Positions 17,194 to 27,217 are shown, counted from the stretch's first letter. The stretch is 64,000 nt of DNA from Actinoallomurus sp963736325 (GCA_963736325.1 CAVTOG010000014.1:434001-498000); one strand, 5' to 3'. Notes: a model not told the origin generated them from the letters alone. Translations and numbers: made by a program.

Positions 17194-19094
17194 TGCCATT
17201 CACCCTTACCCTGGCCGCCAGGGAGTACTGGCAGCAGCAGGTGTGACGGGTGCTGTGGGTCGTGGTAGATGGTCTGGTCGGCGGGAATGGGTGGTCCGGG
17301 TTCGCCGCCGCGGTTGGCGTTGCGGTCGAATCGGGGGAAGTCGGCAGAGGATATGTCGAGGCGCAGACGGTGGCCTGCCTTGAATCGATTCGCGGTGGCC
17401 CACATGTCGATCTCGAGGCGGTAGACGCGTCCTGGAACGAGCAGTTCCGGTTCGCTGGGGTTGCGGTAGCGGGTGCGCAGCATTCCGCTTTGAAGCTGGA
17501 TTGCGCGCCCATCGGGGAACACGTCGGTCAACCGGGCCGCGAAGTCGGTGTCGACCGCGCTGGAACTCGCGTAGACGATCAGCCGCAACGGCCCGACCAC
17601 GTCGAGGTCGGCTTCGAACGGTTCGGTCGTGTAGGTCAGCACGTCCGTACGCTGCTGCACGTCGCTGACATCGACACTGCCGGGTGTGTAGACGAACGAG
17701 ACGATGCTGCCGCCGACCGTCGGCGTGGGGGAGTCCGGATCGTAGGTGTAACCGTCCGGGGGGACCGGCCGTCGCGGCTCCTCCGTGCCCAACCGGCCGT
17801 CCGCGCCCAGATAGAACGCGACGGTCCGCGCTTCGGGGATCGGCCACGCGTCGGCGGCCTGCCATTCGTTGGCGCCCATCAGGTAGTAGACGACGGGGGG
17901 CCAGGCGTCGACCGTGTCCGTCCGCACCGCCTCGTACCAGTGCAGGAGTCGTTCGACACCGTTCACCACGCCGTGCGCGTGCTGCAGTTCCGCGTGGGTG
18001 GACACGCCCTCGTGATAGCCGGGCATGTTGTGCGCGGACGGGGCGATGAACAGCCGGCAGCGTGACCGCATCGGCTCAGGAGCCGCGCGCATCAGCAGTT
18101 CCCAGGTCGCGAGCGTGTCGTTGACTCCCCAGTCGTACCAGCCGGTGCGCAGCATCACCGGTGCGTGGAACGACCGGCACAGCCGCGCCGGCTCGGGATG
18201 CGGCAGGGTATGCGCATCATGTGAGATCTGTTGCCCGAAGACGGCGGACAGGGCGTCGATATCGACGGTGCTGATGTTCGCCACGCCCAACGCCTGCTTG
18301 ACGAAGTCGGCGCGTTCGGCACACGACAGCGAACAGTAGTGCTCCCACAGCAGGCGCCTGGCCGTGGCGGGCGGCATCGCGGGCAACTCCGGGAAGCGGG
18401 TGAGCAGCGCCGCCGAGAAGGGCCGGTGCAGCGGCTCGTTGAAGTGGCCGCCGGCCATGGTCGTCTCCAGCAGGGGACGTTCCATCTCGGTGTAATGGAC
18501 GGCGACCTTTCCCTCGCCTTTTCCGACCGAACGCGCGTACGCGCCGGAGAACATGTGTGAGCGCGCGGTGTTGACGGCGACGCCGAGACCACTGACCTCG
18601 GGGACGATGGTCGACATGCGCGGATGCATGGCCATGTGCCATTGAGTCTGGCCGACATATGACCCGCCGAGGGAGCCGAGGAACCCGTCGAACCAGTCCT
18701 GCCGGCTTATCCACTCCACCAGGTCGTAGCCGTCCTGCGGTTCGTACAGGTAATAGTCCCAACTACCCGGCTCGCTGTCGCCTGTGCCGCGGCAGTCTTG
18801 CGATATCACCGCGTAGCCGCGCCGCGCGAAGGAGACGAACACCCCGACGTAGCTGTCCATCCCCCGGGCGTACGGGGTACGCACCGCGATGGCCGGTGCC
18901 GGGAGTTCGGGTGGCAGATAAAGGTCCGTCGCCAGCCGTACGCCGTCGCGCATGGCGAGCATGATCGTCTCGGTGCGAATTTCCGAGACGGCGAATCGGG
19001 CCGGCGTAACCACCATGCTCCGATCGACGACCGCCCCGATCTCCGGTGCGGCGTCGACCAGTCGTCGTGACCCGCCCAGGGCATCACTCGGCAT
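17190..19094 (-). CDS. CocE/NonD family (S15-type) hydrolase, copy 1
   Basis: 634 residues. The X-Pro dipeptidyl-peptidase-like alpha/beta domain has RTPYARGMDSY, DCRGTGDSEPG and the nucleophile GGSYVGQTQ. GWYDWGVND supplies the Asp and SAHNMPG the His. The C-terminal jelly-roll (PepX_C) domain runs from about residue 400. Several starts are clustered at 19106-19094; ATG 19094 has GAGGTG at workable spacing. There is no signal peptide. Family enzymes cleave cocaine, glutaryl-7-ACA or X-Pro peptides. It lies 46 bp downstream of binding protein 2 and is probably cotranscribed with it. Confidence 0.87.
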   Translation of the reverse strand: MPSDALGGSRRLVDAAPEIGAVVDRSMVVTPARFAVSEIRTETIMLAMRDGVRLATDLYLPPELPAPAIAVRTPYARGMDSYVGVFVSFARRGYAVISQDCRGTGDSEPGSWDYYLYEPQDGYDLVEWISRQDWFDGFLGSLGGSYVGQTQWHMAMHPRMSTIVPEVSGLGVAVNTARSHMFSGAYARSVGKGEGKVAVHYTEMERPLLETTMAGGHFNEPLHRPFSAALLTRFPELPAMPPATARRLLWEHYCSLSCAERADFVKQALGVANISTVDIDALSAVFGQQISHDAHTLPHPEPARLCRSFHAPVMLRTGWYDWGVNDTLATWELLMRAAPEPMRSRCRLFIAPSAHNMPGYHEGVSTHAELQHAHGVVNGVERLLHWYEAVRTDTVDAWPPVVYYLMGANEWQAADAWPIPEARTVAFYLGADGRLGTEEPRRPVPPDGYTYDPDSPTPTVGGSIVSFVYTPGSVDVSDVQQRTDVLTYTTEPFEADLDVVGPLRLIVYASSSAVDTDFAARLTDVFPDGRAIQLQSGMLRTRYRNPSEPELLVPGRVYRLEIDMWATANRFKAGHRLRLDISSADFPRFDRNANRGGEPGPPIPADQTIYHDPQHPSHLLLPVLPGGQGKGEWH

Positions 19095-19152
19095 TACCAT
19101 CATCACCTCTGCCTGCCATTAACGGCTTGAGACCTGCTGCTTGAGTGCACTG

Positions 19153-20745
19153 TCAGCCGAGCACTCGAATGCTCGTCGGAATCGGCTGATCGAAGCCGGT
19201 GGCTTTGGCCTGGGCGTTCTTCAGGTAATAGAAGGACGTACGGGTGGCGATGGGCACCGGGTTGACCTCGCGCCAGAGCGCATGCTCGGCCTGGCCCCAG
19301 TAGGTGCAGGACGCCGGAGCCGTCATCGTCATTGCCTTGGCGACCAGTGCGTCGTAGTCGGAGTTGTGGAGGCCGGCGTAGTTCTTACCCTTCGGTGGCT
19401 CCAGGCCGGACAGGTAGGCCACCGCCTGACTCGGTAGATAGAGCCCGTAGGACACGAGATAGGCATCCCAATCACTGGTCGCGAACGCGACCTTTCCGAA
19501 CTGGCTGGGGGTGTCGGCGATGAGCCGCGAACGTACGCCGACGGCCTTCCACTGCTGGCTCACAAGCTCGGCGGTCGGTCGGTCATAGCCGGAAACCGGC
19601 AGATAGTGCAGGTCGAGCGTGAGTTGCCGGCCGTCCTTGCTCCGGATGCCGTCGGACCCCTTCTTCCAACCCGCCTGGTCGAGCAGGGCCGCGGCGGAGA
19701 CGACGTCATGCGTGGGCAGCCGTCCGGCAACGGTGTCGTCGCCACATGGCCGAGGTTCCATCGCGATCAACCCTGTCGATGGGGCGCCTGTCCCTCCAGT
19801 GTTGACCTTGATGAGCTGCGACAGATCCAGCGCCTGAACCAGTGCCTGCCGAACCCGCTTGTCCACCGTCGTACGCCCGTTGAGCTGGTTGAACGACAGC
19901 AGAGGGCCGGCTGCGGGAACCGCGATCCGCCCCAGGCCCGCCGCGGTCAGCCGCTGCTGGTCCTCGCCCCCGACGCGCGCCATGTTCACCTCGCCGGACA
20001 GCACCAGGTTGGCCGCGGTGGTCTGGTTGGCGACGAATCGCAGGCTGACCTTGGCCGGTGTCCCCGGTGCGCTGGTTCGCGCGCCGCCTGGACCCCACAC
20101 GTAGCCCTTGCGCACGGTGAAGGTGAGGCTCTGCCCGGGGACGACGCTGGTGAGGACGAAGGGCCCGGTGCCGTCACTCGTGGTCGTGAGCCGCTTCGGG
20201 TCCTTGAGCCCCTTGGGGCACACGATCGGTAGCTGACCGATCGAGTCGAGCAGGAACCCGAACGGCGCAGCCATGACGATCTTGATGGTTCTGGACACGT
20301 CGTCGCCGGTCACCGTGAATGGCGCCGTCGGTGTCGTCACTCCGTACTGCGGCGACTGGTTCTTCGGGTCGCCGACGTACCTGATGTCGGCGGCGACCTG
20401 GCTCGCGGTGAGCGACGTCCCGTCGGAGCAGGTGACGTCCCGCCGCAGCGTGAAGGTGGCCGACTTCGCGTCCGCGGTCCACCGCTCGGCCAGCCCCGAC
20501 ACGTACGTACCGTCTGCCCGCAGATTCACCAAGGGGTCATAGGCCAGCTTGGCGTACCCGAACAGGTTGGTGTGGTACGGGTCGAAGGACGCCAGATCGT
20601 TGTCGGTGGCCATGGTGAATGTTCCGTTCCTGGCGTAGCGCACATGCGCGCCTTGATCGCCGGGTCGGGTCGCGGGCCCGCTGCATGCCGATCCGGCCAA
20701 GCCCCCCACAACGAGCGAAACAGAAAGCGCGGTCCGAAGCATCAT
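19153..20745 (-). CDS. ABC transporter family-5 solute-binding lipoprotein 2
   Basis: 530 residues with signal peptide and lipobox AGSAC (Cys about residue 21). SBP_bac_5 landmarks are TMATDNDLASFDPYHTN, YDPLVNLRADGTYVSGLA, VTCSDGTSLTASQVAADI and the C-terminal QPIPTSIRVLG. Start ATG 20745 follows GAAGGAG. It is clearly a paralogue of the proteins at 5885, 25565, 50007 and 61948. It is transcribed toward the CocE gene, and no permease or ATPase is adjacent. The PucR gene lies just upstream on the same strand. Confidence 0.92.
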   Translation of the reverse strand: MMLRTALSVSLVVGGLAGSACSGPATRPGDQGAHVRYARNGTFTMATDNDLASFDPYHTNLFGYAKLAYDPLVNLRADGTYVSGLAERWTADAKSATFTLRRDVTCSDGTSLTASQVAADIRYVGDPKNQSPQYGVTTPTAPFTVTGDDVSRTIKIVMAAPFGFLLDSIGQLPIVCPKGLKDPKRLTTTSDGTGPFVLTSVVPGQSLTFTVRKGYVWGPGGARTSAPGTPAKVSLRFVANQTTAANLVLSGEVNMARVGGEDQQRLTAAGLGRIAVPAAGPLLSFNQLNGRTTVDKRVRQALVQALDLSQLIKVNTGGTGAPSTGLIAMEPRPCGDDTVAGRLPTHDVVSAAALLDQAGWKKGSDGIRSKDGRQLTLDLHYLPVSGYDRPTAELVSQQWKAVGVRSRLIADTPSQFGKVAFATSDWDAYLVSYGLYLPSQAVAYLSGLEPPKGKNYAGLHNSDYDALVAKAMTMTAPASCTYWGQAEHALWREVNPVPIATRTSFYYLKNAQAKATGFDQPIPTSIRVLG

Positions 20746-20827
20746 GCGTCTCCTTCGCCAAGCCGAGGTATCAGGCGTGACGAATATATTTATAAGGCGT
20801 GAGGTTTTACTTCCGACAGCGACAGGA

Positions 20828-20843
20828 ATCCGACCGGTCGGAT
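20828..20843. promoter_or_regulatory. perfect 16-bp palindrome upstream of binding protein 2
   Basis: ATCCGACCGGTCGGAT is fully self-complementary. It lies between the PucR gene's 3' end (20901) and the lipoprotein start (20745). A very AT-rich stretch (about 20783-20797) between it and the gene could hold the -10 element. It is a candidate operator, perhaps for the adjacent PucR protein; a terminator is less likely because no T-run follows. Confidence 0.4.
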
Positions 20844-20900
20844 CTGGACGATTTTCGAATCCTGCGGGCGGCCGCAGGTGTTCCTCAAGGCCGGTATTCG

Positions 20901-22196
20901 TCAGGCGCCGGTTTTCGACGCGACCGCGCTCGCCGCCGATTCGCTCGACCGTCTGGCCGGTCCGGAGGTTCGCCCGGTCGGATAAAGGCCGGCGAGTCGG
21001 GCCATCTTCAGCCCGACGTGCAGCACGAGGCGATCTCGGCCGTTCCGGATGTTCAGCCCGGCCAGCTTCTCGATCCGCTCCAACCGGTAGTAGAGCGTCG
21101 TGCGATGGATGTTCAGCCGCTCCGCGGCGGCCTTGGTGTCACCGGCGAGATCCAGGAAGCACTCGATCGTCTCCAGTAGTGGCCCGGCGCCCTCAGTGCC
21201 CAGCAGCGTGACCAGCCCGGGAGGCAATGTCGACGTGCTCAGCTCCTCCCGTGGAAGCTGGATCAGCGTTCGGTAGATCCAAAGGTCGTCCCAGGCCAGC
21301 ACATCGTCGGTGTGCAGGACCTCGGCGACCTGAGTCGTCTGGTGCGCTTGGCGCTGCGACGTCACCGCCTCCGTCAGCGACCGCACCGTACCGCCGATGC
21401 CGACCAGCGGTCGCCACCGACCGCCATCGGCCGGGAGGCTGCGAACGAACGTCGACCGCAATCGCTCACCCACCTCGGCGAGCCATTCCCGGTCCCGGCC
21501 GCCCTCGTGTACCGCGACGAGCAACACCCCACGGTTGTGACGTGCGATATGCAAGGCGTTGTGCAGCAGGAGGCTGCGTCGTACCCGCGTCAGCGCCATG
21601 TCGATGGTCAGCTTCAGTCCTTCGTCGGCCGTACCGGCGATCGGAACCGGGCGAAGCTCGAGGGCGGCGACGCGGCGCGACGACACGAAGAGGTCGGCAT
21701 CGACCAGCTCACCCGCCGCGTGGTCCCGTACTCCCGCGTCCGGCGACAGCAGATCGCGCAACAGTTCCCGCTCCCGGGCCCGCTCCAGGTCGTCGAGCAA
21801 CTGTTCGCGGTGCATGACCAATGCGGCGGCCTCTGCGGCCTCGGTGACGGCATCCAGATCCGCGTCGGTCAGTCGCTCCTCCGCGTCCACCAGCCACAGA
21901 TATCCGAGGTGCAGGTCCCGGCAGCGGATCGGCGCACACACCCGCGGCAGCAGGGCCATGTCGCCGTTTCCCGGTACGCGGGTCGCGCGGTCCGCCTCGG
22001 CGATACCGTGCCCCAAGATCCAGTCGACGGCAGGCCCCTCCAGCTTCCGATGCAGGATCGAAGCCACGCGGGTGTCGTCCACCGGGCCATACTCCGGGCT
22101 GTAGACCTGAATTCGAAAACACGTGTCGTCCACCGCCGCCGAACACTTCAGCTGATCCGCGACCGCGTCGACAATGCGTTGCAGTTCCGATGCCAT
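20901..22196 (-). CDS. PucR family transcriptional regulator
   Basis: 431 residues from the ATG at 22196, preceded by GGAGAGG. The C-terminal PucR helix-turn-helix is clear: GDTKAAAERLNIHRTTLYYRLERIEKLAG. The central part is a GGDEF-like/PucR sensor region, and residues 30-130 resemble a GAF-type domain (RVCAPIRCRDLHLGYLWLVD). PucR-type regulators often control purine, amino-acid or peptide catabolism. It sits between the S9 peptidase and binding protein 2, all on the minus strand, and probably controls those transport/hydrolase genes. Confidence 0.87.
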   Translation of the reverse strand: MASELQRIVDAVADQLKCSAAVDDTCFRIQVYSPEYGPVDDTRVASILHRKLEGPAVDWILGHGIAEADRATRVPGNGDMALLPRVCAPIRCRDLHLGYLWLVDAEERLTDADLDAVTEAAEAAALVMHREQLLDDLERARERELLRDLLSPDAGVRDHAAGELVDADLFVSSRRVAALELRPVPIAGTADEGLKLTIDMALTRVRRSLLLHNALHIARHNRGVLLVAVHEGGRDREWLAEVGERLRSTFVRSLPADGGRWRPLVGIGGTVRSLTEAVTSQRQAHQTTQVAEVLHTDDVLAWDDLWIYRTLIQLPREELSTSTLPPGLVTLLGTEGAGPLLETIECFLDLAGDTKAAAERLNIHRTTLYYRLERIEKLAGLNIRNGRDRLVLHVGLKMARLAGLYPTGRTSGPARRSSESAASAVASKTGA

Positions 22197-22379
22197 GACC
22201 TCTCCATCCCGTCCATCCCGGCCGGGACGCGGCCACCGTGAGGCATACCGGGGCCGGTCCATCAGCTGGTCAGGCCGCTGGCGGGATGTGCCCCACGGTG
22301 CCCCTGGCCGCATACGGCTGTCAACGCCGGACCGGTCCGGTGGGCAGCGTGAGGCCATCGCGGTGGCCGAACGCGTCAC

Positions 22380-24377
22380 TCACTCAGTGCTGAGATGACG
22401 TTCGAACCACAGAAGAATGCGGGTCATGAAGTCCGTCATCGCCGGATATGACCGAACGCCGTGGCCCTCTTCCGGATAGACGACGAGCACCGACTCCACT
22501 CCGTGCGTCTGCAGAGCCTGGTGGAACTCCTGGGACTGGCCAGGAGGTGTGCAAAGGTCGTGGACGCCCGCGACGTTCAGGCAAGGTGTCCGAACCTTGC
22601 TCGCCTGAAGCACGGGACTACGCGAGTGGAACATGGTCCCCGGCTGTTCCGGATCGGCTCGCAGATAGTTGCGGGAGAATGCCGCGGTGTTGCTGGTGAA
22701 GCACTTGCTGTACCAGTTCGTGATCGGTGCGATGGGCACGGCGGCGGCGAAGCGCTGGTCCTGGGTGACGAGCCACGACGTCAGGAAGCCGCCGTAGCTC
22801 GCGCCGATCAGTGCCATGCGTGTCGGGTCTGCGATGCCCTGCTCGATCAAGGCGTCGACGCCCGCCACGACGTCGCGGGCGTCCCCGCCGCCCATGTCGC
22901 CGGCGACGCGTTGCGCGAAGTCTCTGCCGCGTCCCGCGCTTCCGCGTGGATTCGGGCTGAGGACGGCATATCCGCGGGACACGAGGAGGGGAATCCAGGG
23001 ATGATTCAACGGCCAGGTGTTGCGGAATGCCCATACCGGACCGCCGTGGATGTGCACGATCAAGGGGAACGGTCCGGCGCCCTCAGGAACGCAGAGCATT
23101 CCCTCGATGACCAGGCCATCCGGTGCGGGCCACGAGATCTGTCGTGCCGAGCCCGCGATAGAGCGCACATAGTCCGAACCGCCGTGCGCGGTCGAGGCGA
23201 GGACGATGTCGGTGTCACCACCGACCATGGCCACCTGCGAAGGAATGGCGTAGGAGTTCTGCGTGACCACCACTCGGCCGTCCGCGGTGAAGGCGCCGCT
23301 CGGATACAAGCGCCCCCACGAGCTCGTGGTCGAGTAGATCTCAGATGTCTTCCTCGACCCGGTGTCGACGATGCCCGCGACGGAGTCGAGGTGGCGCAGT
23401 CCGACATAGCCCAGGCGCGTCGCGTCGATCCACTGCACATGAGTGACGTCTGTCGCCTGGGTATCGATGGTGCTGTGATCGCCCGTGGCCAGATCGATGA
23501 CGGCGAGTTCGCCCGCGATCAGGCCACGGTCGCTGCAGACGCCGTGAACGAACGCGACGTGGCCGCCGTCGGGCGATCCGGCCGGCAGCCCGAGCATCGT
23601 GTGCGTCCCGGTCGGATCGGCGCTCGACAAAGGCCGTTGCGCGCCGGTCGATACATCGATCAGGACCAGGCTGGAGTCGTACCAGTCGTCCTCGCGCGGC
23701 CCTGCGCTCGTGATCGCGACGATGGCGGAGGTGCCGCACCAGGCTGCTTCCCAGACATTCACGCCGGCCGGGGTAAGGCGCGACATCTCATCTCTGTCGA
23801 CCTCGTAGAGCCACAGGTCGCGCCACCCGCCGGCTGATTCGCCGCTGTCGACCGACGGGTGCCAGTGCGGTACCTGGTCGGCGGCGTCCACAGCGGTGTT
23901 CCTGCCGGATCCGCCGGCCGCGGACTGCACCGCACCCTGTCCTGCGACCAGGAGCAGCACCTGGCGGTTGTCCGGTGACCACGCGATGAGCTCCGGAGTT
24001 CCTGGCACGTGTACCGCGCGGGCCGCCCCGCCGAGATCGCCCGTATCGAGCAGACACAGGTGAGAGCCCCGGCGGCCGGCAGAGCCGAGGCGGACGTACG
24101 CCAGTTTCCTGCCATCTGGTGAGAAGCGGCCGCTGCGGCACGAGTCCCCACCGGTCGTCAGCGGACGGAGTTCGCCGTTCTCGACCGAGTAGAGGGCCGT
24201 ACGAGGAGTTCCAGCGAGTTCGTCGAACACCGAGCCGGTGACCAGTATGCGAGCGCCGTCGGCCGTGACATGGGGATCGTCGACAGCATGTGGACGTCCG
24301 AATGCAGGTTCATGGGCCAGGCGCAGATGTTTCTCGACATCGGCATAGGCCGCCGTCTTCCGGACGTCGTTGTACAT
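22380..24377 (-). CDS. S9 family peptidase (prolyl oligopeptidase type), intact copy
   Basis: 665 residues: an N-terminal beta-propeller with SPDGRKLAYVRL and WSPDNRQVLLL repeats, then the catalytic domain from about residue 400. IHGGPVWAFRNTWPL, NPRGSAGRGRDFAQ, the nucleophile GASYGGF, GVHDLCTPP (Asp) and EEGHGV (His) complete the triad region. Start ATG 24377 follows AAAGGA. Without a signal peptide it is a cytoplasmic acylaminoacyl/oligopeptidase that would process imported peptides. A related but inactivated copy lies at 54745-56509. Confidence 0.9.
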   Translation of the reverse strand: MYNDVRKTAAYADVEKHLRLAHEPAFGRPHAVDDPHVTADGARILVTGSVFDELAGTPRTALYSVENGELRPLTTGGDSCRSGRFSPDGRKLAYVRLGSAGRRGSHLCLLDTGDLGGAARAVHVPGTPELIAWSPDNRQVLLLVAGQGAVQSAAGGSGRNTAVDAADQVPHWHPSVDSGESAGGWRDLWLYEVDRDEMSRLTPAGVNVWEAAWCGTSAIVAITSAGPREDDWYDSSLVLIDVSTGAQRPLSSADPTGTHTMLGLPAGSPDGGHVAFVHGVCSDRGLIAGELAVIDLATGDHSTIDTQATDVTHVQWIDATRLGYVGLRHLDSVAGIVDTGSRKTSEIYSTTSSWGRLYPSGAFTADGRVVVTQNSYAIPSQVAMVGGDTDIVLASTAHGGSDYVRSIAGSARQISWPAPDGLVIEGMLCVPEGAGPFPLIVHIHGGPVWAFRNTWPLNHPWIPLLVSRGYAVLSPNPRGSAGRGRDFAQRVAGDMGGGDARDVVAGVDALIEQGIADPTRMALIGASYGGFLTSWLVTQDQRFAAAVPIAPITNWYSKCFTSNTAAFSRNYLRADPEQPGTMFHSRSPVLQASKVRTPCLNVAGVHDLCTPPGQSQEFHQALQTHGVESVLVVYPEEGHGVRSYPAMTDFMTRILLWFERHLSTE

Positions 24378-24410
24378 CAGGTGTCCTTTGCGTGGGTATT
24401 GGGATGGGCT

Positions 24411-25565
24411 CTAGCCGCAGACGGACTCGAACACGTCGATGAAGTTCTCCCCGAGAATTCCGCGGACCTGCTCGTCGTTGTAGCCACGAGCCACCAGGCC
24501 ACGCGTGACGTTGCGGAAATCGCGGTAGTCGTCGAATCCGATGACGTTGCGGGTCGGGACGATGCCGTGCTCGGGGAGTACTCCGATACTCGACGCGAGC
24601 TTGACCGCTTCCTCAAGCACCCACTTCGGTGCGGCAAGCGGAGAGTCTGATCCGATGATGACGTGCTGCCATCCGACCAGGCGGGTGAAGTGGTCGATAT
24701 GGTCGAGCATCGTGTCGATGGTGACGTCACCTGGGCCCAGAAAGGCCGGGTACGCGAGGACGCCGATGACTCCACCGGTGTTCACCACCGCCTCGGCCGC
24801 CGCGTCCGAGATGTTGCGAGGGTGGGGATAGTGTCCGGCGGCTCCGGTATGGGAGGCGATCACTGGTCGCTCGGAGATCTGGCAAGCATCAAGAACGGTC
24901 CGGTGATTGCAGTGTGATACATCGACGATGACGCGCAGGTCGTTCAGCCGGCTGATGAGCCGGCTGCCGAGTTGGCTGACGCCTCCTCCATCAGGCTCCA
25001 TGCAGCCGCACGCGATGGCGTCCTGAACGTTGTAGCTCAGCTGGAGAACCCGGAGCCCCGCGTCATGTGCGAGGTCGACCAGGCCGAAGTCTCGGCTGAT
25101 GGGCACGGTTGGCTGGCACTGTAGGTACAGCGCATGCGTCCCGTCGCGCTTCGCCTGGCGGAAGTCCTCGGCGCAGGTTGCCTTCTTGAGCCAGGGCAGA
25201 TTGTCCGTGAGCAGGTCGAGGTGGCTGACGCCCTCCAGAAGTAGATGAGGATCTCCGACCTGTACGGCGAAGTGGCCCGCGGTGATTCCGGTCTCGTCCC
25301 ACACCGTCCGGTAGTCAGGAAGCCTGCCTGCGGCGGCCAGACGCCCGGGAAGGCGGCGGGCGTAGTCGATGAGCGAATTGACGTCCGGCTTCTCCGAGTA
25401 GAATCGCCGCAGTTCCGCGCCCATCACCTCGGTGAACGAGAGATAGGTGATCGGTCCCCACCAGATGGCATCGACGATCACGCTGTCGTCGTGTAGCCGG
25501 CGGGCCCGTTCTTCCTCAGCGGCGGACAGTTGATAGTCGTAGTCGGCGAACTTCCCGCACGCCAT
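24411..25565 (-). CDS. M19 (renal dipeptidase-like) family protein with incomplete metal site
   Basis: 384 residues from ATG 25565, which shares one base with the stop of binding protein 3 (TGATG). DVSHCNHRT and VIASHTGA keep the two later metal His of membrane dipeptidases, and IIGSDSP keeps the Asp. The N-terminal HxD of canonical enzymes is replaced (IVDAIWWGP), and the bridging Glu position reads LQCQP. It is therefore a non-canonical M19 subgroup, possibly with one metal or another hydrolytic role. It is cotranscribed with the lipoprotein at 25565-27154, suggesting dipeptide or amide substrates. Confidence 0.75.
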   Translation of the reverse strand: MACGKFADYDYQLSAAEEERARRLHDDSVIVDAIWWGPITYLSFTEVMGAELRRFYSEKPDVNSLIDYARRLPGRLAAAGRLPDYRTVWDETGITAGHFAVQVGDPHLLLEGVSHLDLLTDNLPWLKKATCAEDFRQAKRDGTHALYLQCQPTVPISRDFGLVDLAHDAGLRVLQLSYNVQDAIACGCMEPDGGGVSQLGSRLISRLNDLRVIVDVSHCNHRTVLDACQISERPVIASHTGAAGHYPHPRNISDAAAEAVVNTGGVIGVLAYPAFLGPGDVTIDTMLDHIDHFTRLVGWQHVIIGSDSPLAAPKWVLEEAVKLASSIGVLPEHGIVPTRNVIGFDDYRDFRNVTRGLVARGYNDEQVRGILGENFIDVFESVCG

Positions 25566-27154
25566 CAACCGAGTACCCGCAGGCTCGTGGGTACGGGAGC
25601 ATTAAAGCTGAACGGTCGCGCCTCGGCCTTGTTGACGTACCAGTATGCCGTCCGATTAGAGATGGGAGCGACGTCGACCTGGCGGTAGAGAGCCTGTTCC
25701 GCGCGATCCCAATACTGGCAGGCTGCCGGCGGTGTCATTGTCTGAGCCTGCTTCGCCAGGCGCTCGTACTCCGGGTTGTGGACGCCCGTGACGTTGGTGC
25801 CTTTCGGCGGTGTGGGACCCGACAGGGCTGCGGCGGCCTGACTCGGAAGGTTGAAGCCGCCAGGGCCCAGGAAAATATCGAAGTCGCCTGTCTCATAGAG
25901 AACCTGAGTGATCGTCGCCCGGCTGTCCCCGACGATGTTGACGCGGATCCCGAGCGACTCCCACGCGTGGGCGAGCAGTTCCGCCGCGGGTTTCCCGTAC
26001 GCACTCAGTGACGGGATGTAATGCAGACTCAGCTTCAACGGAGCGCCGGCTTTGGTACGCACACCGCCATCGCCGGCAATCCAGCCTGCCTGGTCGAGGA
26101 GTGCCTTGGCCGCAGCAAGGTCGTGGCCCGGCAGTTGGCCGGCGAGAGCATTTCCCTTGCAGGCTCGCGGTTCGACCGGTGCGAGCCCTGTCGCAGCGCG
26201 ACCGGTTCCACCAGAGTCCACCTTCGCGACGTCGTTCAAGTCGACGGCGCGGACGAGTGCCGCGCGGACCTGCTGGTCTGCGACCGGCCGGCCTTTGGCA
26301 TGGTTGAACCACAGCCAGTCACCGGGCTCCGTCGCCTCGAACCGGCCGAGGTGCCGTGCGTCGGCACGCTGGCGGTCGTCACCGGTGATCCGTGCGAGGC
26401 TGAGCTCTCCGGCGAGGAGAAGGTTCGCGGCTGTCGTCTCGTTCGGGATGATCTTTATGATCACCTTGGCGGGTGTGCCGGGCTTCGTCGTGCGAGCACC
26501 GTCCGGTCCCCAGGCGTAATCCTTACGGACTTCAAGCGTGTACGACTGGCCGGGGACGGCCTTGGTCAGGACGAACGGGCCGGTTCCCGTCGACGTGGAT
26601 TTGAGCAGCTTCGGATCGCGCAACCCTTTGGCGCAGACGATGGGTAGCCGGCCGACCGTTTGCAGCAGGAAGCCGAACGGCTCCTCGACGGCGACCTTCA
26701 CCGTCCCGGTCCGGTCGTCACCGCTTGCCGTCAGGGGCACCGTGGGCGTGAGCAGCCCATAGAGGAGGGACTTCTTCTTCGGATCGCTCACGTAGTTGAT
26801 CGCGTTGGCCACGTCGGTCGCCTTGAGCGGCGTGCCGTCCGAGCAGGTGACGTCGCTGTGCAATACGAAGGACGCTGAGCGGGCGTCCGCGGTCCATTTT
26901 GTCGCCAGTCCGGACACGACCGCTCCGTCGTGCTCCACGTTGATCAATGAGTCGTATGCGAGGTAGCCCAGAGCGAATATCTGACCCCCGTAAGGGTCGA
27001 AGCTCCCGAAATCCTCGGTGACCGCCATCGTGAACGTGCCATTGGCTGCATAGTGCCCAGATCCATCATGTTCGGACGAGCGGGGTGCTCCGCTGCAAGC
27101 CGTGATCATCAGCGCGGCGAGAATCAACGAGGCGTATCCGTGTGATCGACGCAT
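25565..27154 (-). CDS. ABC transporter family-5 solute-binding lipoprotein 3
   Basis: 529 residues; signal peptide with lipobox MITAC (Cys about 20). Landmarks are FTMAVTEDFGSFDPYG, YDSLINVEHDGAVVSGLA, VTCSDGTPLKATDVANAI and the C-terminal APVPTSLRVLG. ATG 27154 is preceded by AAGGAG. It is followed directly by the M19-like gene, so the pair forms a capture-and-cleave module. No translocator genes are present. It is a paralogue of the other four binding proteins, with the same four extra Cys positions. Confidence 0.92.
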   Translation of the reverse strand: MRRSHGYASLILAALMITACSGAPRSSEHDGSGHYAANGTFTMAVTEDFGSFDPYGGQIFALGYLAYDSLINVEHDGAVVSGLATKWTADARSASFVLHSDVTCSDGTPLKATDVANAINYVSDPKKKSLLYGLLTPTVPLTASGDDRTGTVKVAVEEPFGFLLQTVGRLPIVCAKGLRDPKLLKSTSTGTGPFVLTKAVPGQSYTLEVRKDYAWGPDGARTTKPGTPAKVIIKIIPNETTAANLLLAGELSLARITGDDRQRADARHLGRFEATEPGDWLWFNHAKGRPVADQQVRAALVRAVDLNDVAKVDSGGTGRAATGLAPVEPRACKGNALAGQLPGHDLAAAKALLDQAGWIAGDGGVRTKAGAPLKLSLHYIPSLSAYGKPAAELLAHAWESLGIRVNIVGDSRATITQVLYETGDFDIFLGPGGFNLPSQAAAALSGPTPPKGTNVTGVHNPEYERLAKQAQTMTPPAACQYWDRAEQALYRQVDVAPISNRTAYWYVNKAEARPFSFNAPVPTSLRVLG

Positions 27155-27217
27155 GGATAACTCCTTAATCGTGAGTCTGCTAACGGCGTGCCGAAGCAGC
27201 TCTAAGTGGTGAAAGGT

